Source of the DNA: Sphingobacteriales bacterium
GTDB lineage: Bacteria > Bacteroidota > Bacteroidia > Chitinophagales > UBA2359
Assembly: GCA_016706405.1 (NCBI GenBank)
Contig: JADJJT010000002.1
Location: 62,001 to 126,000 of the forward strand
DNA length: 64,000 bases
Direction of reading: 5' to 3'
Below the pieces are notes generated by a model, which saw only the letters and a program-made list of their open reading frames with translations, was not told where the DNA came from and made no database searches. A program made the position numbers and the translations under genes. Below are positions 7,980 to 30,929 of this stretch, piece by piece; position 1 is the first letter of the stretch; each line of letters begins with the position of its first letter.

Positions 7980-10900
7980 TTATCGGAGCAAGGTTAAATT
8001 CCCTTTAAGTATTTGCTCGCTGCCGTTTATGTTGTTGAAATAGTTAGCATAATAAACATATACACCGGCCGGTGCTTGGTTGCCGTTGGGCAATTGGCCG
8101 TTCCAGCCTTGTATAGGTTCGTTGGGCGTTGATGTAAATACTAACTGCCCCCAGCGATTATAAACTTGCCAGGTTAATTTAATCTCCGGATGATTGATTT
8201 TAGGCGCAAACACATCGCTCAAACCATCGTTATTTGGGCTAAACGCCGATGGAAACATTATTTTTATTGCTTGTTCAACGCTTACCAAAACAGTATCAGC
8301 ACTTATACAGCCATTGGCGTTTGTTGCTGTAACAATATAGGTAGTAGTTTCGGTGGGTTGCACAATTGGTGCCTGGCAATTAGGGTCGCAAATTAGGGGC
8401 TCGCCGTTTGCTGTCCAGGTAAATACTGGCGTGTCGGCAAGTGGGGTGTTTACGGTAGTGGTGGTTAAAAGTACTTGTGCAGGCGGTATTATAGTAGTGT
8501 CGGCAATGGTTTGTACGGTTAAGGAAGATAAGGTGATATTTTTTTCAAAGAATGTTGTGCAGTCGGCTTGAGTTAAAATTAGGGTAACGGTAATTTGTCC
8601 GGAGCTATTTGCCCATTCCTCGTCCGGAATAGTTAATAAAAATGGTCCTTCGCCTTCTAAGGTTTGCCCCCACGAAGTTTGCCAACTAAAAATACTGCCC
8701 GGAGGAGCATAACCCGAAAAGTTAATTTGCAACTCTTCGCCGGGGCATAAGGCGTCGGGGGTTGTAAAACTGGCGTTCAGGGGCGAGTCTTTAAGTTCAA
8801 CAAATAGGGTGTCTGAGGCAGTGCAACCTTGCTTGTCGGTTACTGTTACGGCATAAAATCCTGTTTGCGCTACCACCAAATTTGGCTCTGTGCTGCCATC
8901 GCTCCAAAGATATTGCTCGTATAAACCGGGGGTTACTATGGTAAAGTTCTTTAGGCCACACAACGAGGTGTCGGGGCCAAGATCGTAGGTTTGCGGTTGG
9001 TAGGTTAAGGTTATGCTTTTGCTATCGCTGCACCCTTGTTGGTTGGTAACTTTTAGGGTGTAAACAGTGGTTTGGTTAACAGTTGCAGTTGGGTTGGCAA
9101 TATTGGGGTTGCTTAACCCAGTAGCTGGCGACCACTCGTAATAATAGTTTGATACGCCGGGGTTGCCCAACAACATACTAAACGGCAAACTGCAAAAATT
9201 AGTATCCGGAGGTAAGTTTATAGCTGGCGGTGCCTCTACATAAACGGTAATCGTATCGGAGGCCGAGCAGTTGTTTGGGAAAGTAGCAGTTACTACGTAT
9301 TGCGTAGTGGTATCGGGGGTAGCTATTGGATTTGGAATGGTGGGGTCGTTTAAGCCCGTTGCAGGCGACCAAAGATAGTCGGCACTTTCTATGCTTGCCC
9401 ACAGTTGAGCCGATTGTCCTTGGCAAATAGCTATGGCATCGCCGGTTTCAATATCTACTTTGTTTACAAACACGCGCACCGAGTCTAAATGGGCGCAATA
9501 CTCGCAATTAAAAATGGCCACATAATAAGTAGTGGTGCTGTCGGGGCTGGCAGTTGGGTTGGGGCAGTCGGTACAGGTTAGCCCATCTGTTGGCCACCAG
9601 CGGTAGTGCATACCGCCACTTGCGCCAATATCAATGGTTTGACCTTGGCAAATGGCTACATTTTTCTTATCTACCTTGCCTTCGGCTTTTGTTAAGTGGA
9701 GTTCCAATTTAGGGCGCTTTGCCGGACTTGGGTGGTCGCTTGAGGCAAATGACCACGAGCGGTAAGTTTCTTCGGTTTGCAGCCTAAATAAAAAGCCATA
9801 GCCATCATCCGGATTATTAACTATGTCGGTAACCAAGGGCAACACATCCATATCTAACAAGTCTTGTGTTCCGTTTAGTTTTGCAATACTATATTGGTTG
9901 GTGGTGGTAGTAGGGGGTTGGTTATTCCACGTAACAGTGTATTCGTTCCAAGGGTCAATAACACGCTGAAGCCATGCTTCGTTTTCTCCGGCATGTTTGG
10001 TGTTTTGTGCTAACTCGGGGTAATACAAACTCAAATAGGCAGCTTTTAAATTGTCATCTAAACATACTAAGCCAAGGTCAAATTCAATTAACGAGCGCAT
10101 AGTTCCGGGAATACCGCTCCATGTCCACGTCATAGCATAATTAAATGCCGCTTGACTATTGTTTACATTCAGTTGGTCTTGCCTGCTAAAAATATAGGCA
10201 TCTTTACCTTTTACTGTTCCGGGTTGTAATACGTATTTGCAGTAATCTATATCATCAACTATAATTGATTTGGTAATTGTGTCCGAGCCGCAGCCGTTCG
10301 AGGCTACCAAAGTTACGTCATAGGTTCCGGATGTTTTATATTCGTAAACCGGATTTTCGATGGTATCGGTGGCGCCGTCGCCAAACCACCATTGATAGGT
10401 TTCGGCTTGATACGATTGGTTTAAAAAGTGAAAAGTAAATTGGTTTTGCACAATGGCAAACTCGGCAGATGGTTTTTGACAGGCAGTACAAAGCGAGTCG
10501 GTTGGGGTTAGTGGGGCATTATTTTGAACAATTTTGTCGGTACGATTGGCAAAGGCCGCAGGCGAGGCACTGGCGCTTAAATTTGTTTTATTTATACTAA
10601 TAGTTTCAACGTTTGGAGATACTTCTGTGTATAAACATTCGGGGGTTATTGAGTCGTTTAGTTTAAGTAACAACAAATCGGTATCGTCCGTACCAAGGTT
10701 GGTTTGCCGCACTAACAAAGCCATTCCACAGTCGCCGGTAGCTGCTAAGTCATAAGTTTCTTCCGAGCCTTCTTTGCCGTAAATCTTAGCGGTTAATAAA
10801 TTACCGTCTTCGTCAACGGTGGCAAAAAACACATCCGGAAGGCCATTATTGTAGCTTTGTGAGTTTCCGGATACAAAATAATTGCCATCGCAGGTTTTGC

Positions 10901-13690
10901 GAATACGGGTAAACGCTTCGCTATCTATTCCGCCATAAGTTTTAGCCCAAACTACGTCGCCATTGGTTTCGTTTATTTTTATTAGTAGCCCGTCGGTTTT
11001 GCCCGCGCCGTCGCTGTCGGTGCTACCTGCCAAAATAAACCCGCCGTTGGTAGCTGGAATAATATCGTTCAAATGCTCGTTTTCGGTATTGCCATACCCC
11101 CGCGACCAGTTTACTTTTCCTTGGCTGTCAACGTTTAACAAATAAATATCGTAGGTATTACCTGTTGTTTGAAAACCGCCACACACCAAATAACTGCCAT
11201 CGGGCAGGGCAAGCAGCCTGCGCACATATTCGTTGTTTTGCATGTCGTAGGTTTGCATCCAAAGGGTGTTGCCGTTTTCGTCTAACTCGGTAGTAAATAA
11301 AGAGTAAACGCTATAGATGCCGGCACCCAAAAAATGCCCGTTTGGCAAAGGTATAATTTCGCCAAAATAGTCTGAAATGTCTTGTCCAAAGACGCGCTTC
11401 CAAAGCATATCGCCATTGGCGTTGGTACGCAATATCAAATTGTCGGCCCAGCCATCGGGGTTGTACGCTGTGTTAACGCCCCAAGCAAAATAGCCATCGT
11501 CATTTGGCATCGGAATTACGCCCGTTAAAATATCTTCTTTTACATCGCCGTAAGCGGTAGCCCACTCCATTGTGCCAAAGTTATCGGTTTTCACTATTAA
11601 GGCATCGTAATTACCCGCGCCAAAACTATAGGTAGTGCCTACGGTTACAAACCCGCAATCGGCGGTGGGGTATATAGCGTGGCCATAGTCGGCAAAATTA
11701 CCACCGTAGGTTCTAGCAAAGGCAGTTGGCAGGGCACAACCGCCCTCAACAATTACGGTAGCACTACCACTTACAGTTCCTGTTGGGCAGTTGGCAGTAC
11801 TTACAGATACTAAACTGTAGGTAGTGGTAGCTACGGGACTTACATTTAAAATTAAAGGATTTGTTTCGATATTGGTTAAGTCAAAATTAGTAGTACCATC
11901 AGTATAGGTTAAATTCCATGGTTTAGGACCTGTTAAATCAACACTTATAACAGCATTGTTGCCTAAATTTATGGTTGTCCCACCGTACATTGAAGCGGTT
12001 GGTGGCCCTATATGAATAATTTTTTCAAGCGTGTCGCAACCTAAATCATTACAGGATATTAGTTGTACAGCAAAGTCGCCATCGGTATTCCAAATAACTT
12101 GGGGGTTTTGCGTTGTGTCGGTAGCGGGCAGGCCATTGGTAAAAGTCCACTGCCCCAGTTGGGGTTGTGTATAGTTTTATCGGTAAACTGTATGGGCGTA
12201 TTATTGCAGGTGGAGATGGGATTTGCCTCAAAATTGACGATAGGAGTAGTTATTAAACAAGCCGTAGCCAAATAGGCATCAATAAGGCCTGAACCTAATT
12301 TTCCGGAATAATCCGGATTGTTAATTGCATCAATATTAATTGCAGTTGTCAACAAACAGTTTTCGACATCATCGGGGGTTAAATCGTTATCGAAGCCCAC
12401 TAATAAGGCGGCTAAACCTGCAACTAAGGGGCAAGCCATTGATGTGCCGTTGTTAAACCCATACGAAGTGAGGCTGCCTGCTAACGAGCTGTAAATATTT
12501 ACACCCGGCGCCATTATATCTATACAAGTGCCATAATTTGAAAAATCGGCTTTTTGGTTGCCTTCATTAGTTGCCCCTACACTTATTATATGGTTGTAGC
12601 ACGATGGGTAGCGAGGGTCGGTTGTGTTATCGTTTCCGGCGGCGGCAATTAAAATAATCCCTGCGTTATGGGCAAGGGTAAACATGTCTTGATAGGTTTG
12701 CGAGTACAACGACCCACCCCACGACATGCTAATAATATTTGCATTTGCTGCTATGGCGTAGGCAACCCCTTCGTAGGGGCTTTCAATAGCGGGCGGAAAA
12801 GGGGAGTTATTGGCTTTGCATTTTATGGGCAATATACGGGTATTAAATCCTAAGGAGGCAATGCCTGTATTATTATCAGTACTTGCGGCTGCTATACCCG
12901 CACAATGAGTGCCGTGTGTAAAATAAGTGTCGGTTGCAGATGCGGGCGGGTTGGGGTTATTGTCTTGGTCGGCGGCATCCCATCCATTTACGTCGTCAAT
13001 ATAGCCGTTGTTGTCGTCATCTATATTATTATTGGGTATTTCGTTTGGGTTTGTATAGATATTGTCTATCAAGTCGGTATGGTTTAGCAAAACGGCATCG
13101 TCCACTATGGCTAAAATAGTTGTGGTGCTACCCTTGCTAATATCCCATGCTTGTTGGGCGTTTACTTGTGGCAAATGCCATTGTTGCGGCAGTTCGGGGT
13201 CGTTAGGGGTGTAGTAAAGTTGGTAGTTAGGTACGCGCTCGGCGTAGGCCACAAACATCAGTTTTTCAAGTTCGTGTATAAGTTTGGGTACTTGCGAGTC
13301 GGGGCTTATTTGAATTAGCCACACGTTAGCCATTTGAGGGAGGGCAGCAAATGGCTGTGTAATTTTTACTTCGTCGAACCGTTTTTTTAGATTTTTGAAG
13401 TATTGATTGGCCATTTTTAAAGTGGCTTTTTCACTTTTTTGTGCTTTTTGAGCACTTATTTTTACAAAAATTTTTCCGGATTGATGGGGTAAATTTCTTT
13501 CCGGAATTACATTGTAATGACAATAATTTTCTTCGGAACAAGGGTCTTTGCGTGCATTTTCCGGAGAACAAAAGTTTTTTTCAGTTTTAACAGAAACAAA
13601 AGGCTCATCAAAGCATGGCCACGTGTAATTCATTGCCATCAACAGTTGTGTTTGGCATAAATAGAAAATTACGAGTAAATTTTTGTACAT
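7980..13690 (-). CDS. Giant T9SS-secreted subtilisin-like protease with propeller, DNRLRE and Ig-like domains (one indel)
   Basis: Restored length is about 1,900 aa. The N-terminus is a signal peptide (NLLVIFYLCQTQLLMA). An S8 peptidase follows with a full catalytic triad: Asp ~197 in ILAIVDDAV, His 259 in FTHGTHCAG and Ser 417 in NNGTSMACP. After a PKD domain come SBBP-like propeller repeats ('W-A-K-T-Y-G-G' type), a second PKD domain (WWFGDGATDTIENPVYEY), a DNRLRE-like domain (WTWSGIPGTMRSLIEFDLG) and several Ig-like/PKD modules. The end is a type B gliding-motility-associated sorting domain (FPSAFSPNNDGLSDVF to KGNLTLLR). The frame breaks at 12175-12178, where AAAA should be AAAAA; the PKD sequence continues perfectly in the other frame (TFTNGLPATDTTQNP). 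It is probably surface-attached and acts on extracellular protein. Confidence 0.88.
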
Positions 13691-14162
13691 AGATTCTGTT
13701 TTTTACTTGTTAAAAGGCGGCTAATAACCGATGAGCCAACTACCCAGCTATTGAACGGTTTAAAAACTTCAAAAGTAACTATGTTTGAAAGAAAAAACAG
13801 AAAAAAAAGAGAAAAATGCCAATTTTTGACTAATTAATTCTTTTTTTCAGCTATTCACATGTGCCAAAATGCCTGTTAAGCAATTTAAATGAGTTATAGT
13901 TGTATCATAATTAGGCCTATTTTTATTGCAATAGGCATAAAAAAACCCCCGTAGAATTCGGAAGGAATTAACTACAGAGGTAAACTAATTATGAAAATAA
14001 GAAAAGCGCCCTAGCCTATAAAAATTAATTTGTAATGGTAGCCAAAAAAGTATTAAAAACAACTTAATTACTATTACAAACGCAAAGATATAGTTTGTTT
14101 TATTTTTTTACAAAAAAATGACAAAGTTTTTTGATTTTTTAAACATATTTTTTTTAAACATT
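13691..14162. other. Intergenic region holding a terminator
   Basis: About 470 bp. It contains the terminator of the M61 gene (13939-13980) and a second hairpin, GCCTATT...AATAGGC (about 13914-13935), without a U-tract on its 3' side. On the minus strand a TACTTTTG box (about 13771-13778) is a plausible -7 element for the subtilisin gene. The rest is poly-A/T-rich without coding potential. Confidence 0.5.
13939..13980 (-). terminator. Rho-independent terminator downstream of the M61 peptidase gene
   Basis: On the minus strand CCTCTGTAG pairs with CTACGGGGG (with G-U pairs), extended by AATTC/GAATT around a CTTCC loop. Seven T follow. It is placed ~180 nt after the M61 stop codon. Confidence 0.75.
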
Positions 14163-16004
14163 CTATTTTTCTATATTTATACCTTGAAAAAACGAGTCAG
14201 CTAATTTTTTTTGCTCGGCAGTTGGGTTTGCCATTGGCCTAACTATGTTTTTTTCTTTTACGCGCGTAACAGTTGGATTGCCGCTTAGTTCAACATCTTG
14301 CCCGTTGCGTTCTACTGTAATACTTAATTGTTTCATTTCGGCGCTTATAAATAAACTTTGTAATAATACCATGGCATTTTCAAAACTTAGTTCTTGGCCG
14401 TTAATTTTTTTAAGAGCATCTTTTTCTTGGATACCCAGTGGATTTTCGCCTACGTTTACAAACATTAGTTTTCCTTCGCCAAATCCTATCGAAAAATCGC
14501 CGTAGCCGGCCTTTTCAACTTCGGCTTCGGCTAAATATTCCCACCCAATAGCGGGCAATATACCCGAAAAATCAATTGGTTGATTGCCAATTACATATTT
14601 TTCAAAATAGGTACGCACTTCTGGATAAGTCATTTTCACAATTTCGTCAATTAGTTTGTCGTCTTCAAATGGTTTTTTAGGCCCATATTTTTTAGCTAAC
14701 TGCAGCATTACTTCGCGCCAACCTTTTTTGCCCTTGCTTTTTTGCATAATCAATACATCGAGGCCAAAGCCAATTAGTGCTCCTTTTTGGTAAACATTTA
14801 AATAATCGTCTTGTAAATTTTTGTCTAAAATAGCTGCGCTCATTTTGGTAAACGATATGGGGTCAAATTTTTCGGCTAGCAGCATTTTTTCGCGCATATT
14901 TTTCATAAAATCTTCGGGAGTGGTAATGCCGCCGCGCACCAATACCAATTGTGCAAAATACTCGGTTGTGCCTTCATACATCCATAAATGTTTCGACATT
15001 TTGGGGTTGCGGAAATCAAAGTCGCCAATTTCGTAACTGTGCAGGTTTAGCGGTGTTAAGATGTGCATAAATTCGTGGGCGCAAACTTCGTTTACCATTC
15101 CGGTTAGGTGGTCGCCTTGCATTTCGGGCAAATAATAAAACGAACTGTACGAGTGTTCTAAAGCGCCAAAGCCACTCATGGTGCCTGGGTCTTGATTAAC
15201 CATTTGGTTGCTTCCGGCAAAATAAAATATAAAATTGTAGTTATCAACGGGCAGTTTGCCGCCAAAAAATTTACCTAAAGCCTCTCCCATTGGTTTAATT
15301 AGGTTTGCCAGCCAAGCCGCATCAACCAAGCCATTTGGCGAGTAGGCCGATATTTGCACCGCCATATTGCCTACTTTAAAATTAGCGGTATCGGGTTTGC
15401 AATACATAAACGGGCTGTCGGCAAGGCGCATATAACTGTCGGCATACAATATGTCTTGGGTAGTATTTACTTGTTTTTTCTTTAGCGGCGAGCTGCCGTA
15501 CATTTCGGCGGGCTTGTTGATGGTAATTTCGAAAGGGCGCGTTTTTAAGCCATCGAAATACCCAAAGAGACAGTGGCTGTTAAGGGCGTAGTTTTTTCCG
15601 GATTCAATATTGCTGCCTCCGGGCTGAAAAACAAAAGGCTTATTGTTTGGAGCATCCCAGGTGTCGTTTACGTAATATTCAATTTTAGCTAAATTTTTTG
15701 CTTTTTTAATATAGAATAAATTATCGCCATCGCGTTTTACGGGTAGTTCTTTGCCATTTTTGTCAAAAGCTTTAAAGTTTTCGACGTAGCGGCCAAAATC
15801 GTATTTCGAGTAGGTGCCCGGCACTACCGAAGGCAGCATATAAAGTGCTTTACGCGTTTCAATTTTGGGCGTTTTTAGGGTTACTTTAATTTGGTCGTTT
15901 TGCACATTAATCAAATCAATGGCAAACTGATATTTATTTTGGGCATGTATTAGAAACGAGCTAATACAAATAAAAACTAAAACTTTAACGGATTTAAACA
16001 ACAT
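14163..16004 (-). CDS. M61 family metallopeptidase (glycyl aminopeptidase-like), exported
   Basis: Zinc metallopeptidase of family M61. The start at 16004 is chosen because it opens a signal peptide (VKVLVFICISSFLIHAQ) and because a TAACTTTG -7 box (16053-16060) overlaps the longer upstream candidate start at 16055. The N-terminal all-beta domain (about residues 25-215) matches the family ('LPSVVPGTYSKYDFGRYV'). The zinc site is HEFMH at residues 310-314, with the third ligand in WMYEGTTEYFAQL (Glu 344). The C-terminal 130 residues form a PDZ-like domain (GIQEKDALKKINGQEL). At 613 aa the length is typical. It likely trims peptides in the periplasm; an N-terminal glycine preference is known for some members only. 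Confidence 0.9.
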   Translation of the reverse strand: MLFKSVKVLVFICISSFLIHAQNKYQFAIDLINVQNDQIKVTLKTPKIETRKALYMLPSVVPGTYSKYDFGRYVENFKAFDKNGKELPVKRDGDNLFYIKKAKNLAKIEYYVNDTWDAPNNKPFVFQPGGSNIESGKNYALNSHCLFGYFDGLKTRPFEITINKPAEMYGSSPLKKKQVNTTQDILYADSYMRLADSPFMYCKPDTANFKVGNMAVQISAYSPNGLVDAAWLANLIKPMGEALGKFFGGKLPVDNYNFIFYFAGSNQMVNQDPGTMSGFGALEHSYSSFYYLPEMQGDHLTGMVNEVCAHEFMHILTPLNLHSYEIGDFDFRNPKMSKHLWMYEGTTEYFAQLVLVRGGITTPEDFMKNMREKMLLAEKFDPISFTKMSAAILDKNLQDDYLNVYQKGALIGFGLDVLIMQKSKGKKGWREVMLQLAKKYGPKKPFEDDKLIDEIVKMTYPEVRTYFEKYVIGNQPIDFSGILPAIGWEYLAEAEVEKAGYGDFSIGFGEGKLMFVNVGENPLGIQEKDALKKINGQELSFENAMVLLQSLFISAEMKQLSITVERNGQDVELSGNPTVTRVKEKNIVRPMANPTAEQKKLADSFFQGINIEK

Positions 16005-16052
16005 GTTATAATGAATATAAAAAATAGATATTTTATTAATGAAAAATTTGCA

Positions 16053-16060
16053 CAAAGTTA
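16053..16060 (-). promoter_or_regulatory. -7 box of the M61 gene
   Basis: TAACTTTG on the minus strand matches TAnnTTTG, ~50 nt upstream of the chosen start. No TTG occurs at the usual 18-21 nt spacing, so confidence is moderate. Confidence 0.4.
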
Positions 16061-16216
16061 CGGTATTTAAATACCCTAATTAATTGACAAAAGGTTAAAA
16101 TGGGTTAAAACAAAATTCTTTGCCCAAATAGTGTTTTTCCGGAACAATAAGTATTGTATCCGGAAATAAAAATTGCCCATAATTAGGGCAAAATCTAATG
16201 AATAAAGGTAGGTAAA

Positions 16217-16723
16217 TTACTCTTTGTTTAAGGTGTCAATAATAATGGTTACGGGGCCGTCGTTTACCGAAGCTACTTGCATATTGGCCCCAAAACTGCC
16301 TGTTTGCACCTTTTTACCTAATAGCTCACTAAGGGCTTGGCAAAATTGCTCGTAAATAGCATTGGCTATATTGGGCTGGGCTGCGCGTATAAACGAGGGT
16401 CGGTTGCCTTTTTTTGTGCTTGCGTGCAGGGTAAATTGGCTTACTACAAGTACGTCTGCATTAGGTAATTCGTCTATTATTGAGCGGTTCATTTTGCCGT
16501 CATCGTCTGAAAAAATACGCAAATTGACTATTTTTTGCGTTAGCCATATTATATCCGGAAGAATTGGTTGCTGCTGTACTGTGTTTAGATTTAGAAATGG
16601 ATAGCTATTTGCATCGGCTTGTTCAATACCCAATAAAATTAAAAATCCGGAATTTATTTGGGCGTACAAACTGCCATCAATGGTAACAGATGCACTACTA
16701 ACTCGCTGAATAACAGCCCGCAT
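16217..16723 (-). CDS. dtd: D-aminoacyl-tRNA deacylase
   Basis: Cytosolic proofreading enzyme that hydrolyses D-aminoacyl-tRNA (and Gly-tRNAAla). It opens with the family signature 'MRAVIQRVSSASVTIDG'. The two active-site motifs are present: SQFTL (in VVSQFTLHASTKKGNRP) and the GPVT loop (NDGPVTIIID). At 168 aa it is ~18 residues longer than usual because of an insertion around residues 40-57 (SYPFLNLNTVQQQPILP), between the GI-E-Q-A-D strand and the helix that carries the first conserved K. The insert is far from both catalytic motifs. It lies downstream of dnaA on the same strand with a 113-bp gap. Confidence 0.95.
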   Translation of the reverse strand: MRAVIQRVSSASVTIDGSLYAQINSGFLILLGIEQADANSYPFLNLNTVQQQPILPDIIWLTQKIVNLRIFSDDDGKMNRSIIDELPNADVLVVSQFTLHASTKKGNRPSFIRAAQPNIANAIYEQFCQALSELLGKKVQTGSFGANMQVASVNDGPVTIIIDTLNKE

Positions 16724-16836
16724 AAGAACAAAATGGATTTATCTTAATAAATAACAAACTCAAATAATATAATCTCGTTAAACCTAAAAAAATAATTGAT
16801 TGAATAAGTAGTAGATGTCAATACGCCAAATAGTTT

Positions 16837-18315
16837 TTAAGCAGCAAAGTCTATTTGTTTTTGTAATTCAAGCACATCGTCCTGAAAAGTTTTGTCAATA
16901 TCCATTAGGTTTAAAACTGACTGGCAGGCATGGATAACGGTAGTATGGTCGCGCCCGCCAAAATGCTGCCCAATCATTTTTAAAGAGAGGTCGGTAAATT
17001 TTTTAGCCAAATACATAGATATTTGCCGCGCTTGTACCACCTCGCGTTTGCGGGTTTTAGCTTTTAGGGTATCGACCGGAAGCCTAAAATAGTCGCTTAC
17101 TAATTTTTGTATCTCCTCAATAGATATTTGGTGCGAAACATTATTAATAAAATCGCGTATAATAGTTTTGGCTAATTGCAAATCAATGTCGCGGCGTTGC
17201 AGCGTTGAGTGCGCTAATAAAGATATTAAAGCACCTTCTAATTCGCGCACATTGGTATTAATATTGTGGGCAACGTATTCAATTACGTTTCGCGGCATTT
17301 CAATACAATCGGCAGCCATTTTCGACTCTAAAATTGCGATGCGTGTTTCAAAGTCGGGTACTTTCATGTCGGCGGTTAAGCCCCATTTAAACCTCGATAA
17401 TAGGCGCTCTTCTATTCCTTTTAGGTCGCGCGGGGGCACATCACTGGTTAGTACTATTTGTTTGTTTAATTGGTGCAAATGGTTAAACGTATGAAAAAAA
17501 ATATCTTGGGTGCGTTCTTTGTTGGCAAATTGGTATATATCTTCAACAATTAACACATCAACAGCTTGGTGGTAGTTAATAAAATCTTGTACCGAGTTGT
17601 TTTTTGCCGCTTCAATAAAATGGTTGGTAAACTTTTCAGCCGAAACATACAATACGGTTTTATTGGGGTAAAGGACCTTAACCATATTGCCCAAAGCATG
17701 TACCAAATGGGTTTTGCCTATGCCTGTTGGCCCGTACAATACTAAGGGGTTAAACGAGGTGCCGCCGGGTTTTTGCGCCACTGCCAAAGCTGCCGACCGT
17801 GCTAACTGGTTGCATTGCCCTTCAATAAAATTGTCAAAAGTAAATTTTGGTATTAATTGCGAGTCAAACGGCAACATAGGGCTTATGCCCGGAAAAGCAA
17901 AAGGGTTTTGGTACGGTATATTTGGCTTGCCGTTTTGCCTGTCATTAAAGGGGTGCTTGCCATTAGTGCCCCCTGGGTTTTGCTGCGGTTGATTTTTATT
18001 GAAATTAGGAGGGCTAACAACGCCTTTAGTCATCATATTTAGCGACTGTTTATTGTCTCTGTCTATTACTACCTGATACATTAATTGAGCCTCGGTGCCT
18101 AACTCTTTGCGAAGGGCGGTATGAATTTCGGCCACAAAGGTCTCTTCCAAATATTCGTAAAAATACGAACTTGGTACCTGAATGGTTAAAATAGTGTTTT
18201 CAAGTGCTACCGGTTTAATAGGTAAAAACCAGGTATTGAAACTTCGCTCGTTGTTAATTAAATTACGTATTGTATGGAGGCAATTACCCCATACGGTCTG
18301 ACAGGATAGCAACAT
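16837..18315 (-). CDS. dnaA: Chromosomal replication initiator protein DnaA
   Basis: AAA+ initiator that binds and melts oriC. Domain I (residues 1-85, 'SFNTWFLPIKPVALEN') is followed by a Gly/Asn/Pro-rich linker. Domain III has Walker A GPTGIGKTHLVHAL, Walker B VDVLIVEDIYQF (Glu where Asp is commonest), sensor I IVLTSDVPP and the arginine finger region LLSRFKWGL. Domain IV has the DNA-binding signature GRDHTTVIHACQSV. At 492 aa it is of normal length. The N-terminal ATG at 18315 gives a slightly unusual leader 'MLLSCQTVWGNCL', but W-x-N-C-L aligns with other DnaA N-termini. The gene is not next to dnaN or gyrB, as is common in this phylum. Confidence 0.95.
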   Translation of the reverse strand: MLLSCQTVWGNCLHTIRNLINNERSFNTWFLPIKPVALENTILTIQVPSSYFYEYLEETFVAEIHTALRKELGTEAQLMYQVVIDRDNKQSLNMMTKGVVSPPNFNKNQPQQNPGGTNGKHPFNDRQNGKPNIPYQNPFAFPGISPMLPFDSQLIPKFTFDNFIEGQCNQLARSAALAVAQKPGGTSFNPLVLYGPTGIGKTHLVHALGNMVKVLYPNKTVLYVSAEKFTNHFIEAAKNNSVQDFINYHQAVDVLIVEDIYQFANKERTQDIFFHTFNHLHQLNKQIVLTSDVPPRDLKGIEERLLSRFKWGLTADMKVPDFETRIAILESKMAADCIEMPRNVIEYVAHNINTNVRELEGALISLLAHSTLQRRDIDLQLAKTIIRDFINNVSHQISIEEIQKLVSDYFRLPVDTLKAKTRKREVVQARQISMYLAKKFTDLSLKMIGQHFGGRDHTTVIHACQSVLNLMDIDKTFQDDVLELQKQIDFAA

Positions 18316-18919
18316 AGCCTAACCGTTTAATATAGAAATGCTACTTATAAAATAAAAGCAGCGCAACAAAAATTATGAATAGTACCAGAAAATAAATTCC
18401 GGAAAATTGATTTACAAATAGGGAACAAGACGCATCAAAGGCATTAATTAGCACAAGGCTTACATAGAATCATATTATTATCTTATTAAGTCAAATAAAT
18501 GATACATTTGTAAATCGGACTGCTAAGATGCAGCCTTTTTATGAAACAACAAAAACTTTTTTTTGCCTTTTTTTTACTTTTTAGTTTGAAACACAAAGAC
18601 AAACCTGCAAATGCCAATAAAAACCAATTAGTTAAAATAAAATTTAACGCACACTTATACAAAATAAGACTTTTGGTATTAAAATTATTAATTAAGATAA
18701 AAATTAGTAAAAAAATAAAAAATAACATAATAGTAATAAATATTTATTTCAGACAAAATTTTATTTTTAGAATATCCACCTAATTGTATTGTTTAAATAA
18801 GACATGTGATGTTTAAGAAAAAAATTAAACTTTATTATCTCCAAACTATTTTTTTTGTCTTTTTATCCGGATATTTGACGCTCCTATAGATCGCTTTTTC
18901 TGTTTCAAAATAGCTCCCT
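18316..18919. other. Very AT-rich intergenic region upstream of dnaA and the adhesin
   Basis: About 600 bp between divergent dnaA and the giant adhesin. It contains poly-A/T blocks, two TCCGGA sites (near 18396 and 18866), a TACATTTG box near 18498 on the plus strand, and a small hairpin GGACTGC...GCAGCC followed by T5 (about 18516-18539). Short opposing ORFs in 18486-18783 are made of low-complexity Lys/Ile/Leu/Phe codons and look random. I find no TTATCCACA-type DnaA boxes, so there is no support for an origin here. Confidence 0.5.
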
Positions 18920-30793
<11,874 letters not shown>

Positions 30794-30873
30794 CACTTTA
30801 TTGTTAGTATGTTTATTTTCCGGATATTGCATTGCATTGCTAAAAGATAAGGAAAATAAAACAAAACAAATCG

Positions 30874-30900
30874 GGTGGGGTGTTATTTTAGCACCCCACC
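30874..30900. terminator. Hairpin between convergent adhesin and NB-ARC/TPR genes
   Basis: A perfect 9-bp stem GGTGGGGTG/CACCCCACC with a 9-nt loop lies between the two stop codons. The flanking T-tracts are weak in both directions, so the terminator call rests on stem strength and position. Confidence 0.55.
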
Positions 30901-30929
30901 TGAAAATACTAATTGATGGCGCAAAGGTA

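Noticed and set aside
13912..13936. Hairpin GCCTATT...AATAGGC as a terminator
   Set aside because: The stem is followed by A-rich rather than T-rich sequence on the strand considered; the neighbouring hairpin at 13939-13980 is the better terminator.
18486..18783. Two overlapping opposite 80-aa ORFs
   Set aside because: Low-complexity Lys/Ile/Leu/Phe translations of AT-rich DNA, no start context, no homology pattern.
18316..18919. Replication origin next to dnaA
   Set aside because: The region is AT-rich, but I find no cluster of TTATCCACA-like boxes on either strand.
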